DNA of 58,772 nt, taken from the NCBI GenBank assembly GCA_022841625.1, contig JALHRD010000032.1:1-58772 (forward strand), in the 5' to 3' direction. Position 1 is the stretch's first letter; every line of letters begins with the position of its first letter. A program made the position numbers and the translations under genes. Below, one piece after another: positions 29,550 through 39,727 of the stretch. The DNA is from Xanthobacteraceae bacterium (GTDB lineage Bacteria > Pseudomonadota > Alphaproteobacteria > Rhizobiales > Xanthobacteraceae). The notes beneath the pieces are model-generated. The model did no database searches and had not been told where the DNA came from. It was given only the letters and a program-made list of their open reading frames with translations.

Positions 29550-30578
29550 ATGAGCGGATTTACTTCAAGTCCCCTGACGATCGGCGGACTGCAGGCCCTC
29601 AACCCGGTGGTTCTGGCTCCGATGTCCGGGGTGACCGATGTGCCGTTCCGGCGGGCCGTGGCGGGGCTTGGTGCGGGGTTGGTGGTATCGGAAATGACCG
29701 CCTGCTCCAAGCTGATTGAGGGGCGGCGCGACGCGGTGCTGCGGGCCGAAGGGCAGGGGATCGGGCTGCATGTGGTGCAACTCGTAGGTTGTGAAGCGCG
29801 CTGGATGGCGGAAGGCGCGCGGATCGCGCACGCCAATGGCGCCGCAATTATCGACATCAATATGGGTTGTCCGGCGCGGCACGTCACCGGCGGCGAGTCC
29901 GGATCCGCCTTAATGCGCAATCTCGATCATGCCCTGACGCTGATCGAAGCGACCGTTGCCGCCGTGACGGTGCCGGTCACGCTCAAGATGCGGCTTGGCT
30001 GGGACGAGCGCACGATCAACGCGCCGGAACTGGCGCGTCGCGCCGAGGCCGCCGGTGTGCGCATGATCACGGTACATGGTCGCACACGCTGTCAGTTCTT
30101 CAAGGGTCGCGCCGATTGGTCGGCGGTGCGTGCTGTCAAGCAAGCGGTGACCGTTCCGGTGGTCGTCAATGGCGACATCGTAACATTCGACGACGTCGAT
30201 ACCGCGCTTGCACAATCCGGCGCCGACGCCGTGATGATTGGGCGCGGCGCGCAGGGGCGGCCTTGGTTTCCAGGTCAGATCGCGCGCTATCTCGCCACCG
30301 GCCATCGTGAAGGCGCGCCGCCTTTGGCGGCGCAGCTTGTGCAAATCCTCGCGCTGTACGACGAAATGCTGACTCACCACGGCTTTATCGGTCTGCGCCA
30401 TGCGCGCAAACATCTCGGTTGGGCGCTGGACGCTGCGGCGGCAACCGCGGGTGCGGCCGCGCCACACCTCAAAGCGCAGCGCGACTCCGTTCTCACGCAA
30501 ACCGATGCCAATGCGGTGCGCCGTCGCCTGATCGCGGCATTCGATGAGTTCTCGGGCACGCAGAAGGCCGCGGCATGA
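29550..30578 (+). CDS. dusB: tRNA-dihydrouridine synthase (NifR3/DusB)
   Basis: FMN-dependent enzyme of 342 residues that reduces specific uridines in tRNA; TIM barrel with a C-terminal helical domain. Motifs: [30 protein letters not shown] (catalytic Cys), [26 protein letters not shown] and [12 protein letters not shown]. The ATG at 29550 is chosen; a GTG at 29538 would add four residues. The stop overlaps the ntrB start (ATGA), reproducing the nifR3-ntrB-ntrC operon known from rhizobia and Rhodobacter. Confidence 0.95.
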   Translation: MSGFTSSPLTIGGLQALNPVVLAPMSGVTDVPFRRAVAGLGAGLVVSEMTACSKLIEGRRDAVLRAEGQGIGLHVVQLVGCEARWMAEGARIAHANGAAIIDINMGCPARHVTGGESGSALMRNLDHALTLIEATVAAVTVPVTLKMRLGWDERTINAPELARRAEAAGVRMITVHGRTRCQFFKGRADWSAVRAVKQAVTVPVVVNGDIVTFDDVDTALAQSGADAVMIGRGAQGRPWFPGQIARYLATGHREGAPPLAAQLVQILALYDEMLTHHGFIGLRHARKHLGWALDAAAATAGAAAPHLKAQRDSVLTQTDANAVRRRLIAAFDEFSGTQKAAA

Positions 30579-31705
30579 ATAAACGCGAGCCCATGCCGAC
30601 GCTGCCGTCCGGAACCGCCGATGCAATGCTCGATGCGCTGCCGCATCCGGTCGTTTTGGTGTCGCCGGATGGGCATATTGCCAATGCCAACGCGGCTGCC
30701 GAGTCGTTCTTCGACGTGTCTTTGTCGGTGATGCGTCGTCATTCGCTCGACGAATTGGTGCCGTTCGGCAGCCCGCTATTGACGTTGATCGATCAAGCGC
30801 GCGGTCGTGGCGCCGCGGTCAACGAATATAAGGTCGATCTATCGACCCCGCGCAATCCGGGCGAACGACTGGTGGATCTGTATGTTTCGCCGCTCCCAGA
30901 GCGTCCCGACAGCGTTGTGGTCATGCTTCAGCAGCGAACCATCGTCGACAAGATGGGTCGCCAACTGACCCATCGTGGCGCGGCACGCTCGGTGACGGCG
31001 CTCGCCGCCATGCTTGCGCATGAAATCAAAAATCCTTTGTCGGGCATTCGTGGCGCCGCGCAGTTGTTAGAGACGAATGCCGGCGCGGACGATCGCACGC
31101 TGACAAAGCTGATTTGCGACGAGGCTGATCGGATCGTCAAACTGGTCGATCGCATGGAGGTGTTCACTGACGAACGGCCGATCGAGCGCGAGCCGATCAA
31201 TATCCATGTCGTGCTCGACCATGTGAAACGGCTTGCGCAGTCCGGATTTGCACGAAATATCAAGCTTGTCGAGGAATACGATCCATCATTGCCGCCGGTT
31301 TTGGCCAATCGCGATCTGTTGATCCAGCTGTTTCTCAATCTGGTGAAGAACGCCTCAGAGTCCATCGGGGAGGGCGCGCCGGATGGCGAGATTCATCTCA
31401 CCACGGCGTTTCGTCCGGGTGTGCGGCTGGCGCATCCCGGCAGCAAGACACGGGTGTCGCTGCCATTGGAATTCTGCGTGAAGGACAACGGACCGGGCGT
31501 GCCCGACGACCTGTTGCCGCATCTTTTCGAACCATTCGTGACGACCAAGCCGACCGGCACCGGTCTGGGGCTGGCTTTGGTGTCGAAGATCGTCGGCGAT
31601 CACGGCGGTGTCATCGAATGCGAGTCGCAACCGCGACAGACGATTTTTCGCGTGCTCATGCCAATGTACCGAGACAACGTCGCCGAGCCGGGCGGCGCTG
31701 CCTAG
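30575..31705 (+). CDS. ntrB: Nitrogen regulation sensor histidine kinase NtrB
   Basis: Cytosolic kinase/phosphatase for NtrC, 376 residues. A PAS domain (about residues 15-120; [21 protein letters not shown]) precedes the HisKA segment with the phosphorylated His149 in [15 protein letters not shown]. The ATPase domain shows the N box [11 protein letters not shown]1 [14 protein letters not shown] and G2 [13 protein letters not shown]. No membrane segment, consistent with control by PII proteins. Coupled to dusB by ATGA; ntrC follows 11 bases on. Confidence 0.96.
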   Translation: MNKREPMPTLPSGTADAMLDALPHPVVLVSPDGHIANANAAAESFFDVSLSVMRRHSLDELVPFGSPLLTLIDQARGRGAAVNEYKVDLSTPRNPGERLVDLYVSPLPERPDSVVVMLQQRTIVDKMGRQLTHRGAARSVTALAAMLAHEIKNPLSGIRGAAQLLETNAGADDRTLTKLICDEADRIVKLVDRMEVFTDERPIEREPINIHVVLDHVKRLAQSGFARNIKLVEEYDPSLPPVLANRDLLIQLFLNLVKNASESIGEGAPDGEIHLTTAFRPGVRLAHPGSKTRVSLPLEFCVKDNGPGVPDDLLPHLFEPFVTTKPTGTGLGLALVSKIVGDHGGVIECESQPRQTIFRVLMPMYRDNVAEPGGAA

Positions 31706-31716
31706 AGGGGATGCCA

Positions 31717-33159
31717 ATGCCTGCCGGAAGCATTCTGGTGGCCGATGACGACGCCGCAATCCGCACGGTCCTGAACCAGGCGCTATCGCGTGCTGGTTAT
31801 GAGGTTCGCTCGACCAGCAATGCCGCGACCTTGTGGCGCTGGATCAGTCAGGGCGATGGCGATCTCGTCATCACCGACGTCATCATGCCGGACGAGAGCG
31901 CCTTTGATCTGTTGCCGCGCATCAAGAAGCTGCGGCCGGATCTTCCGGTTCTGGTGATGAGTGCGCAGAATACCTTCATGACCGCGATCCGCGCTTCGGA
32001 GCGAGGGGCGTATGAATATCTGCCAAAGCCGTTCGATCTTAAGGAACTGATTGCAATTGTCGGGCGCGCGCTGTCGGAGCCCAAGCAGCGCAAGCCGGTG
32101 GCCGACAAGCCGGACGATTTTGATTCGATTCCGCTGATCGGTCGTTCGCCGGCGATGCAGGAAATCTACCGCGTGCTGGCGCGTCTGATGCAGACCGACC
32201 TCACGGTAATGATTTCCGGCGAATCCGGTACCGGCAAGGAACTGGTGGCGCGGGCGCTGCACGATTACGGCAAGCGTCGGAGCGGTCCGTTTGTTGCGGT
32301 CAATATGGCGGCGATCCCCCGCGATCTGATCGAGTCGGAATTGTTCGGGCACGAGAAGGGCGCCTTCACCGGCGCTAATTCGCGCAGCGTCGGGCGCTTC
32401 GAGCAGGCGGAGGGCGGCACGCTGTTTCTCGATGAGATCGGCGATATGCCAATGGAGGCGCAGACCCGGCTGTTGCGCGTATTGCAACAGGGCGAATACA
32501 CCACCGTCGGTGGGCGCACTCCGATCAAGGCCGATGTTCGCATCGTCGCCGCCACCAATAAGGACCTGCGGATATTAATCCAGCAGGGGCTATTCCGTGA
32601 GGATCTGTTCTTCCGGCTCAATGTGGTGCCGCTGCGGTTGCCGCCCTTGCGTGAGCGACTTGAAGACGTGCCGGATCTAACCCGCCATTTCCTAACAATG
32701 GTGGCGCGCGAGGGCCTGCCGTTGAAGCAGATCGACCAAGCCGCGCTTGATCGGCTCAAGCGCTATCGCTGGCCTGGCAATGTGCGTGAGCTCGAAAACC
32801 TTGCGCGGCGCTTGGCCGCGCTCTATCCGCAAGACATGATTACCGCTTCGGTCATTGATGCCGAGCTGGCGCCGCCCGCGCCATCGCACGACGCCGACGA
32901 GCCTCACCCGAACGAGGGGCTATCGGAAGCGGTAGAACGGCACGTGACAGCCTATTTTGCGAGCTGCGGTGAGGCGCTGCCGCCGCCTGGGCTCTATCAC
33001 CGCATTCTGCGCGAGATTGAGCAGCCGCTACTCAGCGTCACGCTCGCGGCGACCCGTGGCAACCAGATCCGCGCGGCGGACCTGCTGGGTCTTAACCGCA
33101 ATACCTTGCGGAAGAAGATCAGAGATTTGGATATTCAGGTGTTTCGCACCAGCGGTTAA
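31717..33159 (+). CDS. ntrC: Nitrogen regulation response regulator NtrC
   Basis: Sigma54-dependent activator, 480 residues. The receiver domain has the phospho-acceptor Asp54 in [10 protein letters not shown]; the AAA+ domain has Walker [13 protein letters not shown], the sigma54-contacting [10 protein letters not shown] and Walker [13 protein letters not shown]; the C-terminus is a Fis-type helix-turn-helix ([16 protein letters not shown]). The ATG at 31717 follows AGAGGGG by 6 bases and puts the Asp at 54 as in other NtrC proteins; an ATG at 31711 is too close. The TAA stop coincides with the left end of a palindromic repeat. Confidence 0.96.
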   Translation: MPAGSILVADDDAAIRTVLNQALSRAGYEVRSTSNAATLWRWISQGDGDLVITDVIMPDESAFDLLPRIKKLRPDLPVLVMSAQNTFMTAIRASERGAYEYLPKPFDLKELIAIVGRALSEPKQRKPVADKPDDFDSIPLIGRSPAMQEIYRVLARLMQTDLTVMISGESGTGKELVARALHDYGKRRSGPFVAVNMAAIPRDLIESELFGHEKGAFTGANSRSVGRFEQAEGGTLFLDEIGDMPMEAQTRLLRVLQQGEYTTVGGRTPIKADVRIVAATNKDLRILIQQGLFREDLFFRLNVVPLRLPPLRERLEDVPDLTRHFLTMVAREGLPLKQIDQAALDRLKRYRWPGNVRELENLARRLAALYPQDMITASVIDAELAPPAPSHDADEPHPNEGLSEAVERHVTAYFASCGEALPPPGLYHRILREIEQPLLSVTLAATRGNQIRAADLLGLNRNTLRKKIRDLDIQVFRTSG

Positions 33160-33323
33160 TGGTCAGATTCCAACATTCACATCCCATTTCCGCGGGCAAT
33201 TGTGCGAATGTTAGAATCAGAGGACCACTAGCAAGTAATTGCTGCTAGTGGAGTTTTGGATTTGACATTCGCATCGCGTGCTTGCTGCCAGGTGGGTAGC
33301 GAGTGTTAAATCCACGCCATAAG
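33160..33323. repeat. CTAG paired palindrome, element B (ntrC/ntrY)
   Basis: A copy of element A in the same orientation: P1 at about 33157-33231 (TTAATGGTC at the left end in place of CTAGTGGTC; intact GGACCACTAG at the right) and P2 at 33245-33323 (CTAGTGGAG at the left; decayed CGCCATAAG at the right). The spacer is AAGTAATTGCTG. Both outer ends have mutated while the inner, centre-facing ends are intact. Confidence 0.85.
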
Positions 33324-33545
33324 TGTTGTCGACGCTGTCGGGGCCCTCGGGTTGCCAAGCTTTAAGTATTATTATGATTGGGCTTGGATAAGCCGATGCG
33401 GCCCCGGAATTGTCGCAATCGGGCAACATTTGTTGTATTAAAGCATCACCTCCGGGCGCTTGCCGAGAGTTCATCGTCACTTTCTGGCAACACCTAAATT
33501 CCCGTAACACCCAAGAGATCACCCAAGAGATTACGAGCAGGCGTT
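33324..33545. other. Intergenic region upstream of ntrY
   Basis: The rest of the ntrC-ntrY gap holds a candidate promoter, TTGCCA at 33352 with TATGAT at 33373 (15-base spacing, a little short). Close to the ntrY start is a direct repeat of ACCCAAGAGAT (about 33510 and 33521). I see no gene and no ribosome-binding site stronger than GAGCAGG before ntrY. Together with the repeat, this suggests ntrYX has its own promoter. Confidence 0.35.
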
Positions 33546-35813
33546 ATGACGGGTCAGGCTGCCACAGCCGAACTTGCAGCCAGCGCGTCCGTTAGTTCCG
33601 GGCGGTTCGCGCGCGTGCTTGGCCTGTTCGCGGTTTTTCTGGCTTTGCTGTCGGCGCTCGCCACGTTTCTGGTTCTCGCCAATCTTACGCCGATTGTGCC
33701 GACCCATGATACTGTAATGGCCTTGCTGCTCGGCAATGCAGCGACCGTATTGCTGTTGCTTGGGGTCATTGTCCGGGAAGTCTGGCGGGTGTTCCAGGCG
33801 CGCCGGCACGGCCAGGCCGGTTCACGCTTGCATGTCCGGATTGTCGCGTTGTTTTCGATCATTGCCGCGGTTCCGGCCATTCTGGTGGCGGTGGTGGCGA
33901 GCGTAACGCTCGACCGCGGCTTTGACCGGCTGTTCTCGGCGCAAACTGAGCGAATGATCCAGAACGCCCTGATCGTGGCCAATGCCTATCTGCGCGAGCA
34001 GGCTGGGATCGTACGGGCCGACACCATCGCGGTTGCGATTGAGCTAAATCGTGCCAAGCCGATGTTTGATGAAGATCGTGACGAATTTAAAAAATTTATT
34101 GAGTTCCAGGCCAACATCCGCGGGCTTTCCGCGCTGATGATCTTCGATCGCGAAGCCAATGCGATCGAGCAGGTTGCCACGAGGGCCGACAATCCGAACT
34201 TCATCTTGCCGTCGCGGCAGGTGCTTGGCTCGATCACGGAAAACGAGCCGCAAATTGGCATGTTTCTGGCGGACCATCATGTCGCCGGCCTGCTCAAGCT
34301 GCGCGGTTATGCTGAAATTTATATCTATGTGGCACGCGCGATTGATCCACGGGTGATCGCGCAATTGCAGGCGACCGAGAAAGGCGTTGAGCAGTTCGCC
34401 AATATCCAAGCGGTGCGGCCGGGGCTGCAAGTCGCGTTCGCCTTGATGTATGCGGTGATCGCCCTAATCGTGCTGTTTTCGGCGGTCTGGATCGGGTTGA
34501 ACTTTGCAAACTATCTGGTCGCCCCGATCCGGCGTTTGATTGGCGCCGCCCAGGTCATTTCAACCGGCAATCTCAATGTACAGGTGCCGACGCGACGGTC
34601 CGAAGGCGATCTCGCCCAACTCGGCGAATCCTTTAACAAGATGACCCAGGACTTGCGCAATCAGCGTGACGACATTGTGCGTGCGCGCGATCAGATCGAC
34701 AGCCGTCGCCGTTTCACCGAAGCGGTGCTGGCCGGCGCCAGCGCGGGCGTGATCGGGATCGATGCCGAGGGTCGGATCGGCATCTTGAATAGATCCGCTG
34801 AACGGCTCATCGGGCTTACCGAGGGCGAAGCGCTCGGCCGGCCGATTGGCGAGATCGTGCCGGAATTGTCCGATCTGTTCACGACCGCCAGATCGGGCGG
34901 GCAACGCTTGATCCAAGGCGAGGTGACGATCAGCCGTGGCAATCATCAACGCAATATATCGGTGCGGGTAACCCGCGAGCAATCCGCCGATACCGACCAC
35001 GGCTATGTTGTCACGCTGGACGACATCACCGATCTGGTCAGCGCGCAGCGTACCTCCGCGTGGGCCGATATCGCGCGCCGTATCGCGCATGAAATCAAAA
35101 ATCCGCTCACGCCCATTCAGCTCTCCGCGGAGCGCCTGCGCCGCAAATACGGTAAGTCGATCACGGAAGATCCGGCGGTATTTCTGCAATGCACCGATAC
35201 GATCATCCGTCAGGTCGACGACATCAAGCGCATGGTCGACGAGTTCTCACAGTTCGCTCGCATGCCGAAGGCGGCAATCGGAAGCGAGGACGTCGCCGAT
35301 ACGCTTCGTCAGGTCGTGTTCCTCCAGCGCGTCGGCAACGCGGATATTCAGATCGATGCTGAAATGGCGGAAGATCCAATGCCGGCGCGTTTTGACCGCC
35401 GACTGATTTCGCAGGCGCTGACCAATATCATCAAGAACGCCACCGAGGCGATCGGCGCGGTGCCGGCGGCGGAGCGTGGCCAGGGCCACATTCGAGTGTC
35501 GGCGTTTCGCGACGGCGGCGATATCGTTATTGACGTGGTCGATAATGGTATCGGTCTGCCTAAGGAGAGCCGCAGTCGATTGCTTGAACCTTACGTGACG
35601 ACGCGCGAGAAGGGCACTGGCCTTGGTCTTGCAATCGTCGGCCGGATCGTTGAGGAGCATGGCGGTCGGATCGAGCTTAACGATGCTTCCGCCAAGATAC
35701 CGGGTCAGCGCGGCGCGTGGATCCGATTGCGATTTGCTGCGGAGGCTTTGCCGCAACAGCAAGCCGCTACCGAAAGCAAGCCCCCCGTAGTCCGTGAACC
35801 AGTAACGCCATGA
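33546..35813 (+). CDS. ntrY: Membrane sensor histidine kinase NtrY
   Basis: 755 residues. The N-terminal sensor region has several membrane helices (about residues 18-45, 55-75, 95-115 and 295-320) around a periplasmic domain, then HAMP (about 320-375, IRRLIGAAQVISTGNL), PAS (about 390-490, AGVIGIDAEGRIGILN), HisKA with His515 in [16 protein letters not shown] and an ATPase domain (NIIKNATEAIG, VVDNGIGLP, TGLGLAIV). It phosphorylates NtrX; the signal is linked to nitrogen and redox/oxygen in related species. The stop overlaps the ntrX start (ATGA). Confidence 0.95.
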   Translation: MTGQAATAELAASASVSSGRFARVLGLFAVFLALLSALATFLVLANLTPIVPTHDTVMALLLGNAATVLLLLGVIVREVWRVFQARRHGQAGSRLHVRIVALFSIIAAVPAILVAVVASVTLDRGFDRLFSAQTERMIQNALIVANAYLREQAGIVRADTIAVAIELNRAKPMFDEDRDEFKKFIEFQANIRGLSALMIFDREANAIEQVATRADNPNFILPSRQVLGSITENEPQIGMFLADHHVAGLLKLRGYAEIYIYVARAIDPRVIAQLQATEKGVEQFANIQAVRPGLQVAFALMYAVIALIVLFSAVWIGLNFANYLVAPIRRLIGAAQVISTGNLNVQVPTRRSEGDLAQLGESFNKMTQDLRNQRDDIVRARDQIDSRRRFTEAVLAGASAGVIGIDAEGRIGILNRSAERLIGLTEGEALGRPIGEIVPELSDLFTTARSGGQRLIQGEVTISRGNHQRNISVRVTREQSADTDHGYVVTLDDITDLVSAQRTSAWADIARRIAHEIKNPLTPIQLSAERLRRKYGKSITEDPAVFLQCTDTIIRQVDDIKRMVDEFSQFARMPKAAIGSEDVADTLRQVVFLQRVGNADIQIDAEMAEDPMPARFDRRLISQALTNIIKNATEAIGAVPAAERGQGHIRVSAFRDGGDIVIDVVDNGIGLPKESRSRLLEPYVTTREKGTGLGLAIVGRIVEEHGGRIELNDASAKIPGQRGAWIRLRFAAEALPQQQAATESKPPVVREPVTP

Positions 35814-37180
35814 TCGCCGACATCCTCATTGTTGATGACGAAAGCGACATCCGGGAGCTCGTTTCCGGAATTCTGCAGGACGAGGGCTACCAGACGCGCA
35901 CTGCGCGCGATGCGGACGATGCCCTAGGCGCGGTGACAACGCGGCGTCCGAGCATGATTTTTCTCGATATTTGGCTGCAAGGCAGCCGGCTTGACGGGTT
36001 GCAATTGCTGGAGACACTCAAGATACAGAATCCGGACCTTCCGATCGTCATGATTTCGGGGCACGGTAATATCGAGACCGCTGTCGCAGCGATCAAGAAG
36101 GGCGCCTACGACTTTATCGAAAAACCGTTCAAGGCGGATCGGCTGGTGCTGGTCGCCGAGCGGGCTCTGGAGAACTTGCGGCTCAAACAAGAAGTGCGGG
36201 TGCTTAAACAGCTTGCGCCGGCGCCCAGCATGATGATTGGGCAATCGTCGTCGATCAATCAACTCCGGCTGACTCTCGAAAAAGTAGCGCCCACCAATAG
36301 CCGGGTGATGATCGTCGGGCCTTCCGGCGTTGGCAAAGAACTGGCGGCGCGCACCTTGCACGCTATGTCGCCGCGCGCTCAAGCGCCATTTTTGGTGATC
36401 AATGCCGCGGCGATGACGCCGGAGCGGATGGAAATCGAATTGTTCGGCATCGAGGTGCCGGACGGCGCTCAGGAGCGCAAGGTTGGCGCGCTTGAGGAAG
36501 CGCATGGCGGCACGCTGTTCGTAGACGAAATCGGCGATATGCCGCGCGAAACGCAAAACAAGATCCTGCGGGTGGTGGTCGATCAAACTTTTCAGCGCGT
36601 TGGCGGCACCGGCAAGGTTTCCGTCGATGTGCGGATCGTGTCGTCGACCACGCGCAATATTGAGGCGGAGGTTGCGGCCGGAAAATTTCGCGAGGATCTC
36701 TATCACCGGCTCTCGGTCGTGCCGGTTTGGGTACCGCCATTGGCCGACCGTCGCGAGGATATTCCGGAACTGGTGCATTACTTTATCGAGCAGATTACGG
36801 CGACCACCGGACTACCGCGGCGCTTGATCGGCGAGGATGCGATGGCGGTGCTACAATCGCACGATTGGCCGGGCAATGTGCGCCAGCTTCGCAACAATGT
36901 CGAACGCCTCCTGATACTTGCCGGGGGTGAGCCAGACGCCACCATCACCGCATCGATGCTGCCGCCGGATGTCGGTTCGATGGTGCCGATCATGCCCAAT
37001 GGCGCGGGCGGCGAGCATTTGATGGGGCTGCCGTTGCGCGAAGCGCGCGAGGTATTCGAACGGGAATACCTCGTTGCCCAGATCAGCCGCTTTGGCGGCA
37101 ATATTTCGCGCACCGCGGAATTCGTCGGGATGGAGCGTTCGGCGCTGCATCGCAAGCTTAAAGCGTTGGGGATCGATTAG
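35810..37180 (+). CDS. ntrX: Response regulator NtrX (AAA+ domain without GAFTGA)
   Basis: 456 residues. Receiver domain with phospho-acceptor Asp53 (MIFLDIWLQGS), AAA+ domain with Walker A GPSGVGKELAART and Walker B GGTLFVDEIGDMP, and a C-terminal Fis-type helix-turn-helix (NISRTAEFVGMERSALHRKL). Where sigma54 activators have [13 protein letters not shown], this protein has ELFGIEVPDGAQERKVGAL, so the sigma54-contacting loop is missing. This is known for some alphaproteobacterial NtrX and implies action without sigma54. Its stop overlaps the convergent MFS stop by 4 bases. Confidence 0.95.
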   Translation: MIADILIVDDESDIRELVSGILQDEGYQTRTARDADDALGAVTTRRPSMIFLDIWLQGSRLDGLQLLETLKIQNPDLPIVMISGHGNIETAVAAIKKGAYDFIEKPFKADRLVLVAERALENLRLKQEVRVLKQLAPAPSMMIGQSSSINQLRLTLEKVAPTNSRVMIVGPSGVGKELAARTLHAMSPRAQAPFLVINAAAMTPERMEIELFGIEVPDGAQERKVGALEEAHGGTLFVDEIGDMPRETQNKILRVVVDQTFQRVGGTGKVSVDVRIVSSTTRNIEAEVAAGKFREDLYHRLSVVPVWVPPLADRREDIPELVHYFIEQITATTGLPRRLIGEDAMAVLQSHDWPGNVRQLRNNVERLLILAGGEPDATITASMLPPDVGSMVPIMPNGAGGEHLMGLPLREAREVFEREYLVAQISRFGGNISRTAEFVGMERSALHRKLKALGID

Positions 37181-38412
37181 GGCGGCGGTGGCGCGTCCCG
37201 GTCGCCCGGCAATTCGCGCGGACGGATCAGCCAAAAGACGCTGAGTGCGAGCAACATCAGGATTGCGACGGAGAGAAACGCCAGTCCCCAGGCGATTTGC
37301 GACATGCCGCCGGCAAGGTCGAGCGTCCATCCGATCAGTAGCGGCCCAACAAAGCCGCCCGCGTAGCCGAACGACGAATGCACCGCGAGCGTCGCGCCAC
37401 GTTTGGAGGGATCGGCGGTTCCGGCCGAACCCGCTGTCAGTGAGGCCGAATCCAGCCAGACGATGGCGCCATAGATGAGCAGCAGCGCCGCCGCCAGGGT
37501 GTAGGACGAGGTTCCGACAAATCCGATGCTGGCGCCGAACAGGATCGATGCCGCCATCGCGCTCTGCACGAGCCGGCGCCGGCCGAGACGGATGGCAGCC
37601 TCGTTGCCGGCGACGCTTGCGGCCGTACCGATCAGGCCAAGTCCGGTTGCAATCAGCGCCGGCGAGATCGATGGGTCGCCAGTGCTTGCCGCGACGAAGA
37701 CCAGGAAGGCGACGCCCCAGCCGCGCAAGGCGCTCATTTCAAGCGTATGGACGCAATATGCGATCGCGTACGCCATTGACGAGCGGTTGCGAAACACTGG
37801 CCGGAAATCGTAGAGGCCATGGCCGCCCGATTGCGCGAGTGCCGGTTTGGCCGGCACCGCGAATGCCACCACGATCCAGGCAAGCGCCGCGGCGAGCGCC
37901 GCCATGAGAAAAGCGCTCTGCCAGCCAGCGAGGCCGGCGATGAGGTCGCCGCAGGCGAATGACAGCGCTCCGGAAATGCCGATGCTGGCTGCATGGCCGG
38001 CGGCCGCGCGTGACAGCATTTTTGTGTCGACGTGATCGGCCAGGAGTTTGAGGCCGGTCATGTAGGTTCCGGCCCAGCCGACTCCGGTGAGGGCGCGCGC
38101 CGCGAGTGCCGACCAGAATCCATCCGCATAAAGCGCGAATATGAGGTGTCCGGCGGCGGTGGCCGCCACGCCAAAAAGATAGACGCGTCGCGGATCGATC
38201 CGGTCGGTGATCGTCACCAGTACCGGCACCGCGAGCATATAGGCGCCGTAGAAGATTGCTGTAATCCAGCCGGCTTCGCTGTTGGTGAGCGACCACATCG
38301 GCATGATGGTCGGCAGCAGCGCGGGCCAAAAGAACGCGCCGATCTGCACCATCACCTGCGCGGCGCAAACGGTCGCCACCAGGCGGCGGGCGGCATTGGG
38401 ATCGGGCTTCAC
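37177..38412 (-). CDS. MFS transporter next to a gentisate dioxygenase-like gene
   Basis: Major facilitator permease, 411 residues, about 12 membrane helices (first at VATVCAAQVMVQIGAFFW). The GTG start at 38412 overlaps the upstream cupin gene stop (GTGA at 38409-38412), so the two are one transcription unit. By context it may import an aromatic acid for the dioxygenase, but the sequence alone does not show a substrate. Convergent with ntrX. Confidence 0.85.
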   Translation of the reverse strand: MKPDPNAARRLVATVCAAQVMVQIGAFFWPALLPTIMPMWSLTNSEAGWITAIFYGAYMLAVPVLVTITDRIDPRRVYLFGVAATAAGHLIFALYADGFWSALAARALTGVGWAGTYMTGLKLLADHVDTKMLSRAAAGHAASIGISGALSFACGDLIAGLAGWQSAFLMAALAAALAWIVVAFAVPAKPALAQSGGHGLYDFRPVFRNRSSMAYAIAYCVHTLEMSALRGWGVAFLVFVAASTGDPSISPALIATGLGLIGTAASVAGNEAAIRLGRRRLVQSAMAASILFGASIGFVGTSSYTLAAALLLIYGAIVWLDSASLTAGSAGTADPSKRGATLAVHSSFGYAGGFVGPLLIGWTLDLAGGMSQIAWGLAFLSVAILMLLALSVFWLIRPRELPGDRDAPPPP

Positions 38413-39470
38413 CCCGGGACACCGCCATGTGCGGCGTTGGACGGATCCTGTTCGCGCCAAAATCCGAGTTTTTCTTGCGCGGCACGATCGGAGAGCGAGA
38501 ACAGCACACAGCCATCGCGCGCCGCGAGACGATAGGGCGTCCATGCCGGCACCACGAACACGTCATGCGGTTCGAACTCGAAGGTCTGGTCGCCGATGTG
38601 GGCGGTGCCATAGCCTTCGACCACGGTAAAGGCCGTGCCATCGGTTGCGCGGTAGCTCTGGCCGGAAAATTCCGCCGGTAAATATTGGATGAACACGGCG
38701 ATGGTTGGGTAGACATAGCCACCATCAAGTGGATTGGCGTAGCGCATCTTGACGCCGTGCGAAGGGTGCCGCGGTCCCGTGCGCGCCAGTTTTAGCAGCG
38801 CCTCGCGGGTGCGGTCATACGGGTACACCAGGATCGGGGAGGACGGCCGCCCACTCCGGTATTCGAGCGGCATCAGATTTGCACCGTAGCGCATGGCGGC
38901 GTCACCATCGGGAAGCGATGGCGCCTGCGCATCATCAGGATAGTTCTCGCGGAAGATCGCCCCGAAGAACTGCCCGAACGGATTGTCGAGCGCATCGAGC
39001 CAGATCACCGGTGCGTCGCCGAGATGACCGTGGTCGTGCCAGGTCCAGCCCGGCGTCAGCACGAAATCACCGGGACGCATGGTGACTCGCTCACCTTCGA
39101 CGGTGGTATAGGCGCCTTCGCCCTCGATGATGAAGCGCAGTGCGTTGGGCGAGTGCCGATGTGCGGGCGCGATTTCGCCCGGCTTGATTACCTGCAATCC
39201 GCAATAAAGTGACGTGGTAATGTAGCCGGTGCCGGGCAGGCCTGGGTTCTCCAGCATGAATACCCGCCGCTCGGCTTCCTTGGCGGTTATGAGCTCGATC
39301 GCGCGCAAAAGGTGCGGCCGCAGGTCCCGGTAGCGCCAGAGGGTCGGCACGGCCGGCGTGCCCGGGCCCATGCGCTGGGTACGTTCCCAGAGCGGGCGCG
39401 CATTGAGGCCCTGGATGTTGCGGGAGAGCTTGGCGAGGTCGCTATCGTGCGCCGCTGTGGTCATGTTCAT
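38409..39470 (-). CDS. Gentisate 1,2-dioxygenase-like bicupin protein
   Basis: 353 residues with two cupin domains. The N-terminal one (about residues 85-165) has the metal-ligand pattern PAHRHSPNALRFIIEGEG followed by WTWHDHGH; the C-terminal one (about 245-335) has GYGTAHIGDQTFEFEPHD but lacks an obvious His set, as in ring-cleaving gentisate/salicylate dioxygenases. It probably opens gentisate, 1-hydroxy-2-naphthoate or salicylate rings using Fe(II). ATG 39470 is preferred; a GTG at 39515 abuts the repeat element, and ATG 39464 is also possible. Confidence 0.85.
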   Translation of the reverse strand: MNMTTAAHDSDLAKLSRNIQGLNARPLWERTQRMGPGTPAVPTLWRYRDLRPHLLRAIELITAKEAERRVFMLENPGLPGTGYITTSLYCGLQVIKPGEIAPAHRHSPNALRFIIEGEGAYTTVEGERVTMRPGDFVLTPGWTWHDHGHLGDAPVIWLDALDNPFGQFFGAIFRENYPDDAQAPSLPDGDAAMRYGANLMPLEYRSGRPSSPILVYPYDRTREALLKLARTGPRHPSHGVKMRYANPLDGGYVYPTIAVFIQYLPAEFSGQSYRATDGTAFTVVEGYGTAHIGDQTFEFEPHDVFVVPAWTPYRLAARDGCVLFSLSDRAAQEKLGFWREQDPSNAAHGGVPG

Positions 39471-39515
39471 GGCTTCGCTGCTTTCGGTTGAGAACGCATT
39501 GTAGTCCAATTGCAC

Positions 39516-39683
39516 CTAGTGGAGTGGATTTGACATTCGCTATCCACCTGGCAGCAAGCACGCGATGCGAATGTAAAACCCAAAACTCCACTAGCAGCAT
39601 ATACTTGCTAGTGGTCCTTTGATTCTAACATTCGCAAAATCGCGCGCGGAAACGGGATGCGAATGTTAGAATCGGACCACTAG
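39516..39683. repeat. CTAG paired palindrome, element C (inverted copy, cupin/dat)
   Basis: Same element as A and B in the opposite orientation: P2 at 39516-39594 (CTAGTGGAG ... CTCCACTAG) and P1 at 39608-39683 (CTAGTGGTCC ... GGACCACTAG), spacer CAGCATATACTTG. All four CTAG ends are intact. It fills the divergent gap between the cupin gene and dat, 44 bases before the dat start. Confidence 0.9.
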
Positions 39684-39727
39684 CCTACACGGCCCTCCGC
39701 AGCCGTCCCTAAACACCGAAGGAACCC

